A DNA stretch of 5,190 nucleotides from Parachlamydiaceae bacterium (GTDB lineage Bacteria > Chlamydiota > Chlamydiia > Chlamydiales > Parachlamydiaceae), in assembly GCA_003164155.1 (NCBI GenBank), contig PLSG01000377.1, positions 1 to 5,190 of the forward strand, written 5' to 3'. Positions 1 to 5,190 of the stretch are shown here, piece after piece. Made by a program: the position numbers and the translations under genes. Position 1 is the stretch's first letter; each line of letters opens with the position of its first letter. Below the pieces are notes generated by a model. That model ran no database searches, was not told where the DNA came from, and was given only the letters and a program-made list of their open reading frames with translations.

Positions 1-90
1 TGTGTTTCTTTGCGTTAAAATTTCCTATGTTCTGTGACCGAAAGTTTTCGCTGTACAGGTGAATACAGCCTTTGCAACTGTCTCTTCTAC

Positions 91-130
91 GGTGCAGGCA
101 CATCCCGAAATCGAGATGTGCGCCAGCACC
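91..130 (-). terminator. Stem-loop just after the porin stop codon
   Basis: On the minus strand a 10-pair stem (98-107 with 112-121, including one G-T wobble) closes a 4-base ATTT loop. A second 5-pair stem, GGTGC/GCACC (91-95 with 126-130), lies outside a small internal loop. It starts 5 bases after the TGA. No T-run follows on the minus strand, so it is not a classic intrinsic terminator. It may protect the mRNA 3' end or act with Rho. The remaining bases 1-90 show no gene or recognisable element. Confidence 0.5.
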
Positions 131-135
131 CTCAG

Positions 136-1389
136 TCAAAAGATCACGCCCGTTTCCCCAAACACGCGCGTCTGACTCCTATTCAGGCCCTCCGAACCAA
201 ACATGAGACCAGGAGTTCCGGAGCCGATTGACACATAAGAAGCCTCGGCTCGGATGAAGAAGATGTCTTTCTGATAAGTTGGCGTGATGGTGAACGACCA
301 GGCATTGCTGCCAGGTCCGTTGATCAGGTTCGCCCCGCCACTGGAACTGATGTACTCGACGCGTCCCGAAAGGCTTAGTTCAGGTTTGAAACGATACATT
401 AAAAGCAGCGCCGCCCCGCTCGTCGATCCCGATGGCGTCCAGCCGGGAACATTTGGAACACTTGTATATTGAATATAAGGACTGATCACCCATGCCCCTT
501 TGGTACGTGTGTAGATTAGATTGTAGATTTGACTGTTGGCGAGCGTGACGGGGGCAACGAAGCTGTTAGCCCTGATTTTGCCAAAATAGTTACCCATTGC
601 CACAGCCGACAGCGTATCTGAGTTCTTGAACGTGTAGGTGATTAGGGCGGAGGCGGACGTATAGTGGTCCGAATAGAAACCATCGTTCCATGAAACGGAC
701 GTCGCCCATGCATCTTTTGTAAAGTTAACCTGCACACCCTTCGTGACGGCGTTTTCCTGATTCCACAGGAGACCACGTTGGATGTTCAAATTTTCGAACG
801 TGAACGTATACTCATCGCCCATCCGCGTGGGCAGGGCGCCGACATCCAAGCTGAATGCCGGGTTGAATACGAACCTCACAAAGCCCTGCTGGATAAAGCC
901 GAACGTCGCGGGATCCACCTTTCGGGACTTGACATAGGGAACGCCGATCGCCGGCAAGGAATAGGCACCTGCTTGGATGAAGAACTGGATCGGTCCGTAG
1001 GTCTTGTTGATTATGACGGTGGCATTGGTGATGTCGCCATAGCCGATGGCGTTCTGTTTCCCAAAGAAATCTACGGCAGGATGGCTCTGCCAAAACCCTC
1101 CACCCGAAAGTACGCCAGTCACCATCAGCATACCGAACGGTCCTGCATTAAAAATCGCCGGGTTCGGATTTGCCGATAACGAGGCCGACATAGAGGGGTA
1201 GGGGGCTGGCGCAGCCTCAGGCGGAGTGGTTGGTGGGTTTTCGGCTGGCGCAGCCTCAGGCGGAGTGGTTGGTGGAATTTCGGCTGGCGTAGCCTCAGGC
1301 GGAGTGGTTGGTGGGTTTTCGGCTTGCGCGACGCCGGTGAGGCCGAGTGCTGTTATGCATGCGCAGAGAAAAAACTTTAGGCTCTTCAT
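136..1389 (-). CDS. Outer-membrane beta-barrel porin-like protein with Pro-rich N-terminal repeats
   Basis: Complete 417-residue secreted protein. Residues 1-23 form a Sec signal peptide: basic MKSLK, a hydrophobic core and the AQA cleavage site before E24. The predicted mature protein starts exactly with three 13-residue repeats of the type ENPPTTPPEAAPA (24-36, 37-49, 50-62). Such Pro/Glu-rich stretches may extend through the periplasm or bind cell wall, but that is inference. The remaining 355 or so residues have the alternating polar/aromatic pattern of amphipathic beta strands, Gly/Asn/Ser-rich turns and no long hydrophobic helix. The protein ends GETGVIF with the terminal Phe recognised by the BAM machinery. 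The wording FENLNIQRGLLW...TKGVQV resembles putative beta-barrel porin-2 (OmpL-like, PF07642) proteins; this is my best family guess, not tested. It has its own promoter and ribosome site and is separate from the che operon. The substrate is unknown. Confidence 0.85.
   Translation of the reverse strand: MKSLKFFLCACITALGLTGVAQAENPPTTPPEATPAEIPPTTPPEAAPAENPPTTPPEAAPAPYPSMSASLSANPNPAIFNAGPFGMLMVTGVLSGGGFWQSHPAVDFFGKQNAIGYGDITNATVIINKTYGPIQFFIQAGAYSLPAIGVPYVKSRKVDPATFGFIQQGFVRFVFNPAFSLDVGALPTRMGDEYTFTFENLNIQRGLLWNQENAVTKGVQVNFTKDAWATSVSWNDGFYSDHYTSASALITYTFKNSDTLSAVAMGNYFGKIRANSFVAPVTLANSQIYNLIYTRTKGAWVISPYIQYTSVPNVPGWTPSGSTSGAALLLMYRFKPELSLSGRVEYISSSGGANLINGPGSNAWSFTITPTYQKDIFFIRAEASYVSIGSGTPGLMFGSEGLNRSQTRVFGETGVIF
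1204..1320 (-). repeat. Three 39-bp tandem repeats within the porin gene
   Basis: Copies lie at 1204-1242, 1243-1281 and 1282-1320. By direct reading the middle copy differs from the left one at two bases and the right copy at one. The unit is 13 codons, so copy-number change keeps the frame. It encodes the Pro-rich repeats immediately after the signal peptidase site. The near identity, including at the DNA level, points to recent duplication or slippage. Confidence 0.95.
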
Positions 1390-1395
1390 TTTCTA

Positions 1396-1402
1396 CCTCC
1401 TT
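1396..1402 (-). promoter_or_regulatory. Strong Shine-Dalgarno of the porin gene
   Basis: AAGGAGG, a full match to the anti-Shine-Dalgarno core, lies 6 bases before the ATG at 1389. This fixes the start, and the signal peptide begins immediately after it. It is the best ribosome site in the window and fits high expression. Confidence 0.85.
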
Positions 1403-1486
1403 GTGGTATAGCAAAAACTCTTGTCAGCTCTGGTGCGAAGCTCCTGAAGAAGCATTATGAGCAAGGCTTCCCCTGTGGTGAATTAA

Positions 1487-1532
1487 TTTATATAACGATC
1501 CCTGCGTATTTTTCAAGGAAAATATTTTTTTA
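1487..1532 (-). promoter_or_regulatory. Sigma70-type promoter of the porin gene with A/T-rich upstream element
   Basis: On the minus strand TTGAAA (1511-1516) matches the -35 consensus TTGACA in five of six positions. It is followed either by TATATA after 16 bases (1489-1494) or by TATAAA after 18 bases (1487-1492). Just upstream of the -35 is an A/T run (1519-1532) resembling an UP element. The start point would be near 1480, giving a leader of about 90 bases. This fits a strongly expressed outer-membrane protein, but nothing beyond sequence match supports it. Confidence 0.6.
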
Positions 1533-1661
1533 CTAGCATAAGGCTGTAATTGTGGGTGTGTTAACTAACGCCGAGAACCGGCCAGTTGACGATCACAGCG
1601 AACCAGCCACCCCTTGCAATCAGCCAGTATAGGGTGTCAATAAGTTAGGATCTTGTCGATT

Positions 1662-1731
1662 TCGATGGGCTTTTTGATGATTTTCAAAATATAGACCCAT
1701 CGATAATAGCCCCTGCGCCTATGTCGATGGG
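1662..1731. repeat. Three TCGATGGG modules in +, -, + orientation
   Basis: TCGATGGG occurs at 1662-1669 and 1724-1731 on the plus strand, and inverted at 1696-1703. The middle copy can pair with either outer copy. This allows two mutually exclusive hairpins. The left one also contains a small TTTTGA/TCAAAA inverted repeat (1672-1677 and 1684-1689). This is seen directly; no function is established. Confidence 0.6.
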
Positions 1732-1734
1732 CCT
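1693..1734. terminator. Long stem-loop after the che operon, possible bidirectional terminator
   Basis: The arms CCCATCGA (1696-1703) and TCGATGGG (1724-1731) pair perfectly. The stem continues inward with ATAG (1706-1709) against CTAT (1719-1722) around a 9-base loop, and outward with pairs 1694/1733 and 1693/1734. It lies 36 bases beyond the stop of the SpoIIE gene. On the plus strand it is followed by the T-rich TCATTTTTATTTT, the classic intrinsic-terminator layout. On the minus strand, where the operon should end, the following ATATTTTGAAAATC is only weakly T-rich. Terminating the che transcript is therefore the likely role, but the stronger T tract points the other way and no plus-strand gene is visible. 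Confidence 0.5.
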
Positions 1735-1770
1735 TCATTTTTATTTTGCAACTGTCGCGAAAGGGGTATG

Positions 1771-3021
1771 TTATTTAAAAACGAATTCCATAATGGAATA
1801 GTCGTCCAAAAAGGGACCTGGACCATTGAGATTCTGAGCGGCTTGAAGGATATAGGACAAGTCTGCAATCCCCTGTTGTTGAGGATTTTGGGTCAAGATA
1901 TCTACAAATTCGCTCAATTGCAGCATGGTGCCGTCTGGCTTGCTAATCTCATAGACCCCATCGCTGATCACGTAAAGCTTGTTAAAAGTCCCTACCTCGC
2001 AGGTGCCGGTCCGATATTCGCTATCGGACATAGCCCCCACCATCATGCCTCCGGTAGTTAACTCAAAAACCTTAAAATCGGTAGCTGCATTTCCTGAAAA
2101 GAGGATGGCAGGAGGATGGCCACCACTGGAATAGGTGATCTGGCGTTTACGTACATTGTAGATGCCTAACCAAATGGAAAAGAGCATATTATTGTGCCTT
2201 TCCATCGGAAAACTTTCATTCAATGACGACAAAACGTCGCTTGGCCGCAAGAAATTGGTATTGGGGAGATTTTGGGCCCGCAAGATATTTACCACGGAAA
2301 TGGACAAAAGAGCCGCTCCTATCCCATGACCGCACACGTCTATCAAGTAGAGGGCTAAATTGTCAGGATTCACCCAGTGATATCCAAAGGAGTCACCACC
2401 CAATTGTGTGGAAGGAATGAACATCCAAGAAGTTTTTACGAAGGCGTCGTCGAGTGGAGGAGGGATTAAAGTCCGCACATAATCAGCCGCCTCAGCAAGT
2501 TCTTGGCTGAGCGTGCTTTGGCTTTCGGCTAATTTTTCAAAAGCCTCATTGCGTTGCAGCAGGCGGATATAGCTATCTGAGTGGTAGCGGATGCGCGCAA
2601 TCAATTCCAGCTTATTGGGAAGTTTGACCATATAGTCATTTGCGCCTAGGCCAAAAGCCTGAGCTTTGATCAAGGGATCCTCTTTACTTGAAAGGACAGC
2701 CAGAGGAATATCGCGCGTAGAAGGGTTGGCGCGAAACTGTTGGACGAGGACCAGCCCATCGACGTTGGGCATGACTAAATCTTGCAAGATCACGGTGGGC
2801 TGGCAATCGATAGCCTTTTGGATAGCTTTAGAAGGATCTGAGCAGGAATGGAAAACGATATCATGCTCTTCAGCTAGCATGCGTCGCACAGCTTCAATGA
2901 TGATTAATTGATCGTCAATCACCAAAACAGTCACGGGATAATTGCGCAGGGCAGAGAGCGGATTAGTCGCATGAGAAATCGTCGCAGCGTCGATTTCCTT
3001 TAAAAAATTTGGTTCATTCAT
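1771..3021 (-). CDS. Response regulator with WspR-like receiver and SpoIIE/PP2C serine phosphatase output
   Basis: Complete 416-residue output regulator. A 27-residue N-terminal extension precedes the receiver (about 28-150), which has D36/D37, phosphoacceptor D81 (ILQDLVMPNVDG), S111 and K133. K133 sits in K-L-P rather than the common K-P, followed by RIRYHS and a Gln/Glu-rich helical linker (about 150-180). These are traits I associate with the WspR receiver. The output (about 185-416) is a SpoIIE-type PP2C phosphatase and not GGDEF. It shows IPPPL (186-190), GGD with D210, DVCGHG with D228, GGHPP (300-304), SDGVYE with D354 and a final DD at 406-407, so the expected metal-binding aspartates are present. 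Family knowledge: RsbU/SpoIIE phosphatases dephosphorylate Ser/Thr on STAS-domain anti-sigma antagonists; the partner here is unknown. ATG lies 2 bases after the cheB stop, with a GAGGGGA ribosome site 11 bases upstream inside cheB, suggesting translational coupling. Inference: phosphorylation by the hybrid kinase switches the phosphatase. Confidence 0.93.
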   Translation of the reverse strand: MNEPNFLKEIDAATISHATNPLSALRNYPVTVLVIDDQLIIIEAVRRMLAEEHDIVFHSCSDPSKAIQKAIDCQPTVILQDLVMPNVDGLVLVQQFRANPSTRDIPLAVLSSKEDPLIKAQAFGLGANDYMVKLPNKLELIARIRYHSDSYIRLLQRNEAFEKLAESQSTLSQELAEAADYVRTLIPPPLDDAFVKTSWMFIPSTQLGGDSFGYHWVNPDNLALYLIDVCGHGIGAALLSISVVNILRAQNLPNTNFLRPSDVLSSLNESFPMERHNNMLFSIWLGIYNVRKRQITYSSGGHPPAILFSGNAATDFKVFELTTGGMMVGAMSDSEYRTGTCEVGTFNKLYVISDGVYEISKPDGTMLQLSEFVDILTQNPQQQGIADLSYILQAAQNLNGPGPFLDDYSIMEFVFK

Positions 3022-3023
3022 AT

Positions 3024-4049
3024 CTAATTAGATCCCCTCACTGATTTAGCAAAGTATTTTAGTATTTCCGGAGCAATATCTGGCAAGGGAAAAATATCTA
3101 CCTCAGCGCCGATGTCAATAGCTGCTTTGGGCATGCTATAAGAGACACATGTACTGGGATGCTCGGCAATGGTATACCAACCTTTCTTTTTCAAGGCTTT
3201 TAACCCGACAGCGCCATCCTTCCCCATTCCAGTCAGCAAAACGGCAACTGAAGAAGTTGGCCAATACATAGCGAGACTATTAAAAAAGATATCTACGGAA
3301 GGACGATAGACCAGCTCGATTGGATTGGGAGTGTATTCGAAACAGAGTTTTTTGTGGATCACCACATGATTGTTAGTGCCGGCCAAAAAGACTTTGCCTT
3401 TGGAAGGATATTTCCCATCTTTAATTACTTCCACAGGCAGAGATGTTTGTTTTCCCAGCCATTCGGCTAAAGCATCTGAAAACTTTTCATCTATATGCTG
3501 AATGACTACGACGGCCGCGTTGAGATCGCGAGGAAAGTCCGACAGTATCTTAGCTACAGCCTTAGGTCCACCTGTAGAAGCTCCAATGGCGATGAGCGGA
3601 AGATATTTTAATTCGTCTGAGATCTGCGTCTGAGGCACTTCAGCGGAAACGATCTTGCCGGTGAGCCTGCCCAAATTTTCGATTTTCCTAAGCAAATCTC
3701 CCGCACTTTTACTAAAATTCATGGTATCTAAGGCAGGAGTTTTTACGACATCCAAAGCTCCCAGCCCCATCGCCTCAAAGACTTTTGATACATTGCCCGC
3801 CAGACTGGAAGTGACGATCAGGATGGGGCACGGCGTGTTTTTCATAATCTGCCCGGTAGCTTCACTGCCATCCATTATGGGCATCAACAAATCCATCAAA
3901 ATAACGTCGGGAAGATCCAAGGCGCATTTTTTGACGGCTTCTTGTCCATTGTAGGCCACCCAAGCGATGGTATATCTTTGATCGGCCGTAACAATGCGGC
4001 GCAATATTTCAACGACCATAACCATGTCATTCACAATTGCGATCCTCAT
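3024..4049 (-). CDS. wspF: CheB-type protein-glutamate methylesterase response regulator (WspF-like)
   Basis: Complete 341-residue CheB, the usual length for the family. It removes methyl groups from (and deamidates) glutamates of a chemoreceptor, giving adaptation when phosphorylated by the kinase. The N-terminal receiver (about 1-120) has N7-D8 in place of the usual Asp pair, phosphoacceptor D53 in LMDLLMP, T80 and K103. A short linker (about 125-148) leads to the methylesterase domain (about 150-335). Its catalytic triad is complete: S158 in GASTGG, H185 in IQHID and D278 in TGMGKDGA. The opening MRIAIVNDM, with Asn before Asp, and the VFEAMGLGALDVV stretch are how I remember WspF-type CheB proteins. 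The ATG is preceded by AGGAG (4054-4058) at 4 bases. It lies between the hybrid kinase and the SpoIIE regulator, in the place of wspF in the wsp operon. Function is well supported; the specific WspF assignment is an inference. Confidence 0.93.
   Translation of the reverse strand: MRIAIVNDMVMVVEILRRIVTADQRYTIAWVAYNGQEAVKKCALDLPDVILMDLLMPIMDGSEATGQIMKNTPCPILIVTSSLAGNVSKVFEAMGLGALDVVKTPALDTMNFSKSAGDLLRKIENLGRLTGKIVSAEVPQTQISDELKYLPLIAIGASTGGPKAVAKILSDFPRDLNAAVVVIQHIDEKFSDALAEWLGKQTSLPVEVIKDGKYPSKGKVFLAGTNNHVVIHKKLCFEYTPNPIELVYRPSVDIFFNSLAMYWPTSSVAVLLTGMGKDGAVGLKALKKKGWYTIAEHPSTCVSYSMPKAAIDIGAEVDIFPLPDIAPEILKYFAKSVRGSN
3033..3039 (-). promoter_or_regulatory. Ribosome binding site of the REC-SpoIIE gene, inside the cheB 3' end
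   Basis: On the minus strand TGAGGGGATC precedes the ATG at 3021 with 11 bases between. The site lies in the last codons of the methylesterase gene, whose TAG ends 2 bases before this ATG. The overlap of signals supports this start and coupled translation. A second ATG four bases further on is out of frame. Confidence 0.6.
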
Positions 4050-4053
4050 AGAT

Positions 4054-4058
4054 CTCCT
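4054..4058 (-). promoter_or_regulatory. Ribosome binding site of the cheB-type gene
   Basis: The minus strand reads TTTAGGAGATCT directly before the ATG at 4049. AGGAG with a short 4-base spacing fixes the start of the methylesterase. It lies in the 33-base gap after the kinase stop. I see no convincing promoter in that gap, which favours a single transcript from upstream of the window. Confidence 0.65.
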
Positions 4059-4082
4059 AAAGCTAAAAGTCGATTTAAAAAT

Positions 4083-5190
4083 CTACGCCGGTCCGATCAA
4101 GTCCATCACCGTATTGATCAGAGTTTCATCTTGAAAACTACTTTTTGTCAAATAATAGTTTGCACCAGCTTCTAAACCAAGCAGGCGATCTTCCTTGCGC
4201 TCTTTATAAGAGACAATCATTACCGGAATGGCTTGATACAGCGGATCGCCCTTAATTAAGCGCACGAGTTCAATACCATTCATTCTAGGCATGTCCACAT
4301 CGGTGATGATCAGATCAAATTTATTTGAGCGGATGGTATTCCATCCATCCACGCCATTTACCGCCGTACTAACCTGATAACCACGGTTTTTAAGTAAGCG
4401 CGATTCCACTTCGCGCACGGTAATCGAATCATCGATAACCAACACATGCTTCTTTTTCTTCTCTTTATTTTCTACTTTAGGCTTGCCCACAGGGGTAAAT
4501 GTCTGAAGATTTTTTCCCGAGATGATCTGATCTATCGAACGGATCATATCTTCGATATCGACCACTAAAATAGGAGCGCCGGTCTCTGTAAAGGCCCCGC
4601 AGCTAATATTGGGAACTTTGCTGAGGCGAGGATCCAGCTCTTTTACTACCAGCTCTCTTTCGCCAAGGAAAGCATCGACTAATACCCCATAGGTATTTGC
4701 GCGATCGCTAAAAACCACCACAGGGGAGAATGATTTGATTTCTTGGCCACTTCCGAGCTCCAATATCTGACTAGCCAAGATGAGACCGATATTTTGACCT
4801 TCGACATTAAAGTATTGCCGATTCCCTATGAGCTGAACATCTTGCTTAGAGATAATCAGGGCGCGATCGATGCGCGCCAGAGGAAAAGCATAAGGTTCGC
4901 CTCTTATTTCGACTACGAGGGCGCGGATGACAGACAAGGTAAGAGGCAGACGCAAGTTAAAAGTGGTGCCCCTCCCCTTTTCGGTATAGATATTCACTAC
5001 GCCGCCGACTTCTTGAACAATGGTGTGGACGACATCCAAACCGACCCCTCTACCCGAGATTTCAGAAACCCTTTGAGCAGTTGAAAATCCCGGGAGAAAT
5101 AAAAATTCTAAGAGTTCAGCTTCGCTCAATGCAGCGGCGATATCTTCGGTTGTGAACTTTTTCTTTACAACGATTTTGCGCAGATTTTCA
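4083..5190 (-). CDS. wspE: Hybrid chemotaxis histidine kinase CheA-REC (WspE-like), C-terminal part, 5' end outside window
   Basis: C-terminal 368 residues of a CheA-type hybrid kinase. The frame stays open to the window edge, so the TTG at 5129 is an internal Leu codon and not a start. In the visible fragment, the end of the HATPase domain has the glycine-rich SGRGVGLDVV box (residues 45-54) and a GRGTTF box near 72-77. A CheW-like coupling domain follows (about 84-220). A Lys-rich linker (about 239-247) leads to a receiver with acidic pair D253/D254, phosphoacceptor D297 (ITDVDMPRMNG), S327 and K349, all intact. Family knowledge: such kinases autophosphorylate an N-terminal Hpt histidine under receptor control and pass phosphate to response regulators. 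The fused C-terminal receiver is the WspE arrangement, and the receiver wording (VSYKERKEDR, YYLTKSSF) resembles WspE as I remember it. The Hpt, dimerisation and most ATP-binding parts lie outside. Stop TAG is 33 bases before the cheB start. Domain calls are secure; WspE orthology is an inference from domains, order and wording. Confidence 0.9.
   Translation of the reverse strand, partial: ENLRKIVVKKKFTTEDIAAALSEAELLEFLFLPGFSTAQRVSEISGRGVGLDVVHTIVQEVGGVVNIYTEKGRGTTFNLRLPLTLSVIRALVVEIRGEPYAFPLARIDRALIISKQDVQLIGNRQYFNVEGQNIGLILASQILELGSGQEIKSFSPVVVFSDRANTYGVLVDAFLGERELVVKELDPRLSKVPNISCGAFTETGAPILVVDIEDMIRSIDQIISGKNLQTFTPVGKPKVENKEKKKKHVLVIDDSITVREVESRLLKNRGYQVSTAVNGVDGWNTIRSNKFDLIITDVDMPRMNGIELVRLIKGDPLYQAIPVMIVSYKERKEDRLLGLEAGANYYLTKSSFQDETLINTVMDLIGPA

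Larger units (their letters stand above)
1390..1770. other. Intergenic region between the che operon and the porin gene
   Basis: This 381-base stretch has no supportable gene on either strand. From right to left it contains the end of the che operon with the TCGATGGG stem-loops (1662-1734). Next comes a stretch (about 1550-1660) in which I recognise nothing. Then come an A/T-rich upstream tract and sigma70-like promoter (1487-1532), and a leader of about 90 bases ending in the porin ribosome site. Inside the leader a weak GAAGC/GCTTC inverted repeat is visible, too small to call a regulator. Confidence 0.6.

Noticed and set aside
778..1179. 133-codon open frame on the plus strand opposite the porin gene
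   Set aside because: It is antisense to a well-supported signal-peptide porin, has Arg/Gly/Asp-rich shadow composition, no ribosome site was seen and it matches no family I know.
1204..1320. CRISPR-like array
   Set aside because: The 39-bp units are directly adjacent with no spacers and encode in-frame protein repeats.
1631..1660. Possible insertion-sequence end or TTGACA promoter box on the minus strand at 1635-1640
   Set aside because: No matching inverted end, target duplication or transposase is visible. The TTGACA has no -10 box at a suitable distance, since TATACT follows after only a few bases.
1768..2061. 97-codon plus-strand open frame opposite the SpoIIE domain
   Set aside because: It overlaps the conserved phosphatase motifs on the minus strand, so it is a shadow of that gene.
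4743..5084. 113-codon plus-strand open frame opposite the CheW-like domain
   Set aside because: It is antisense to clear CheA sequence and has no recognisable protein features.
5127..5129. TTG as a start codon of a separate CheW-REC protein
   Set aside because: The frame continues upstream to the window edge with CheA-like sequence and there is no ribosome site, so this is an internal Leu codon.

Overview
The window is from a Gram-negative bacterium: one gene encodes a secreted outer-membrane beta-barrel with a Sec signal peptide and a C-terminal Phe. The lineage cannot be fixed from this sequence. All four genes lie on the minus strand, so transcription runs from high to low coordinates.

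Right two thirds (5190 down to 1771): the 3' part of a Wsp-type chemosensory cluster. First comes the C-terminal portion of a hybrid CheA kinase with a fused receiver (WspE-like, open at the window edge). It is followed by a CheB/WspF-type receiver-methylesterase and then a receiver-SpoIIE (PP2C) phosphatase. Gaps of 33 and 2 bases and good ribosome sites mark these as one operon. The order matches wspE-wspF-wspR of Pseudomonas. The receiver of the last gene looks WspR-like, including the K-L-P motif and the helical linker. Its output domain, however, is a protein phosphatase instead of a GGDEF diguanylate cyclase. The inference is a Wsp-like surface or envelope sensing pathway whose output is phosphoprotein dephosphorylation (for example sigma-factor partner switching) rather than c-di-GMP. 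CheB would provide adaptation by demethylating a receptor encoded outside the window.

Middle (1390-1770): a 381-base gene-free stretch. It holds a stem-loop array built from three TCGATGGG modules after the che operon. It also holds a well-formed sigma70-type promoter with an A/T-rich upstream tract, a leader of about 90 bases and a strong Shine-Dalgarno, all serving the porin gene.

Left (136-1389): an outer-membrane porin-like protein. Its mature N-terminus begins exactly with three 13-residue Pro-rich repeats encoded by near-identical 39-bp tandem repeats. A long stem-loop (91-130) follows its stop codon. The rest of 1-90 shows no gene.

Sampled lines of the porin gene are about 52% G+C. 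Most sampled lines of the che genes are in the mid 40s, with one at 52%. The two blocks look independently regulated and functionally separate.
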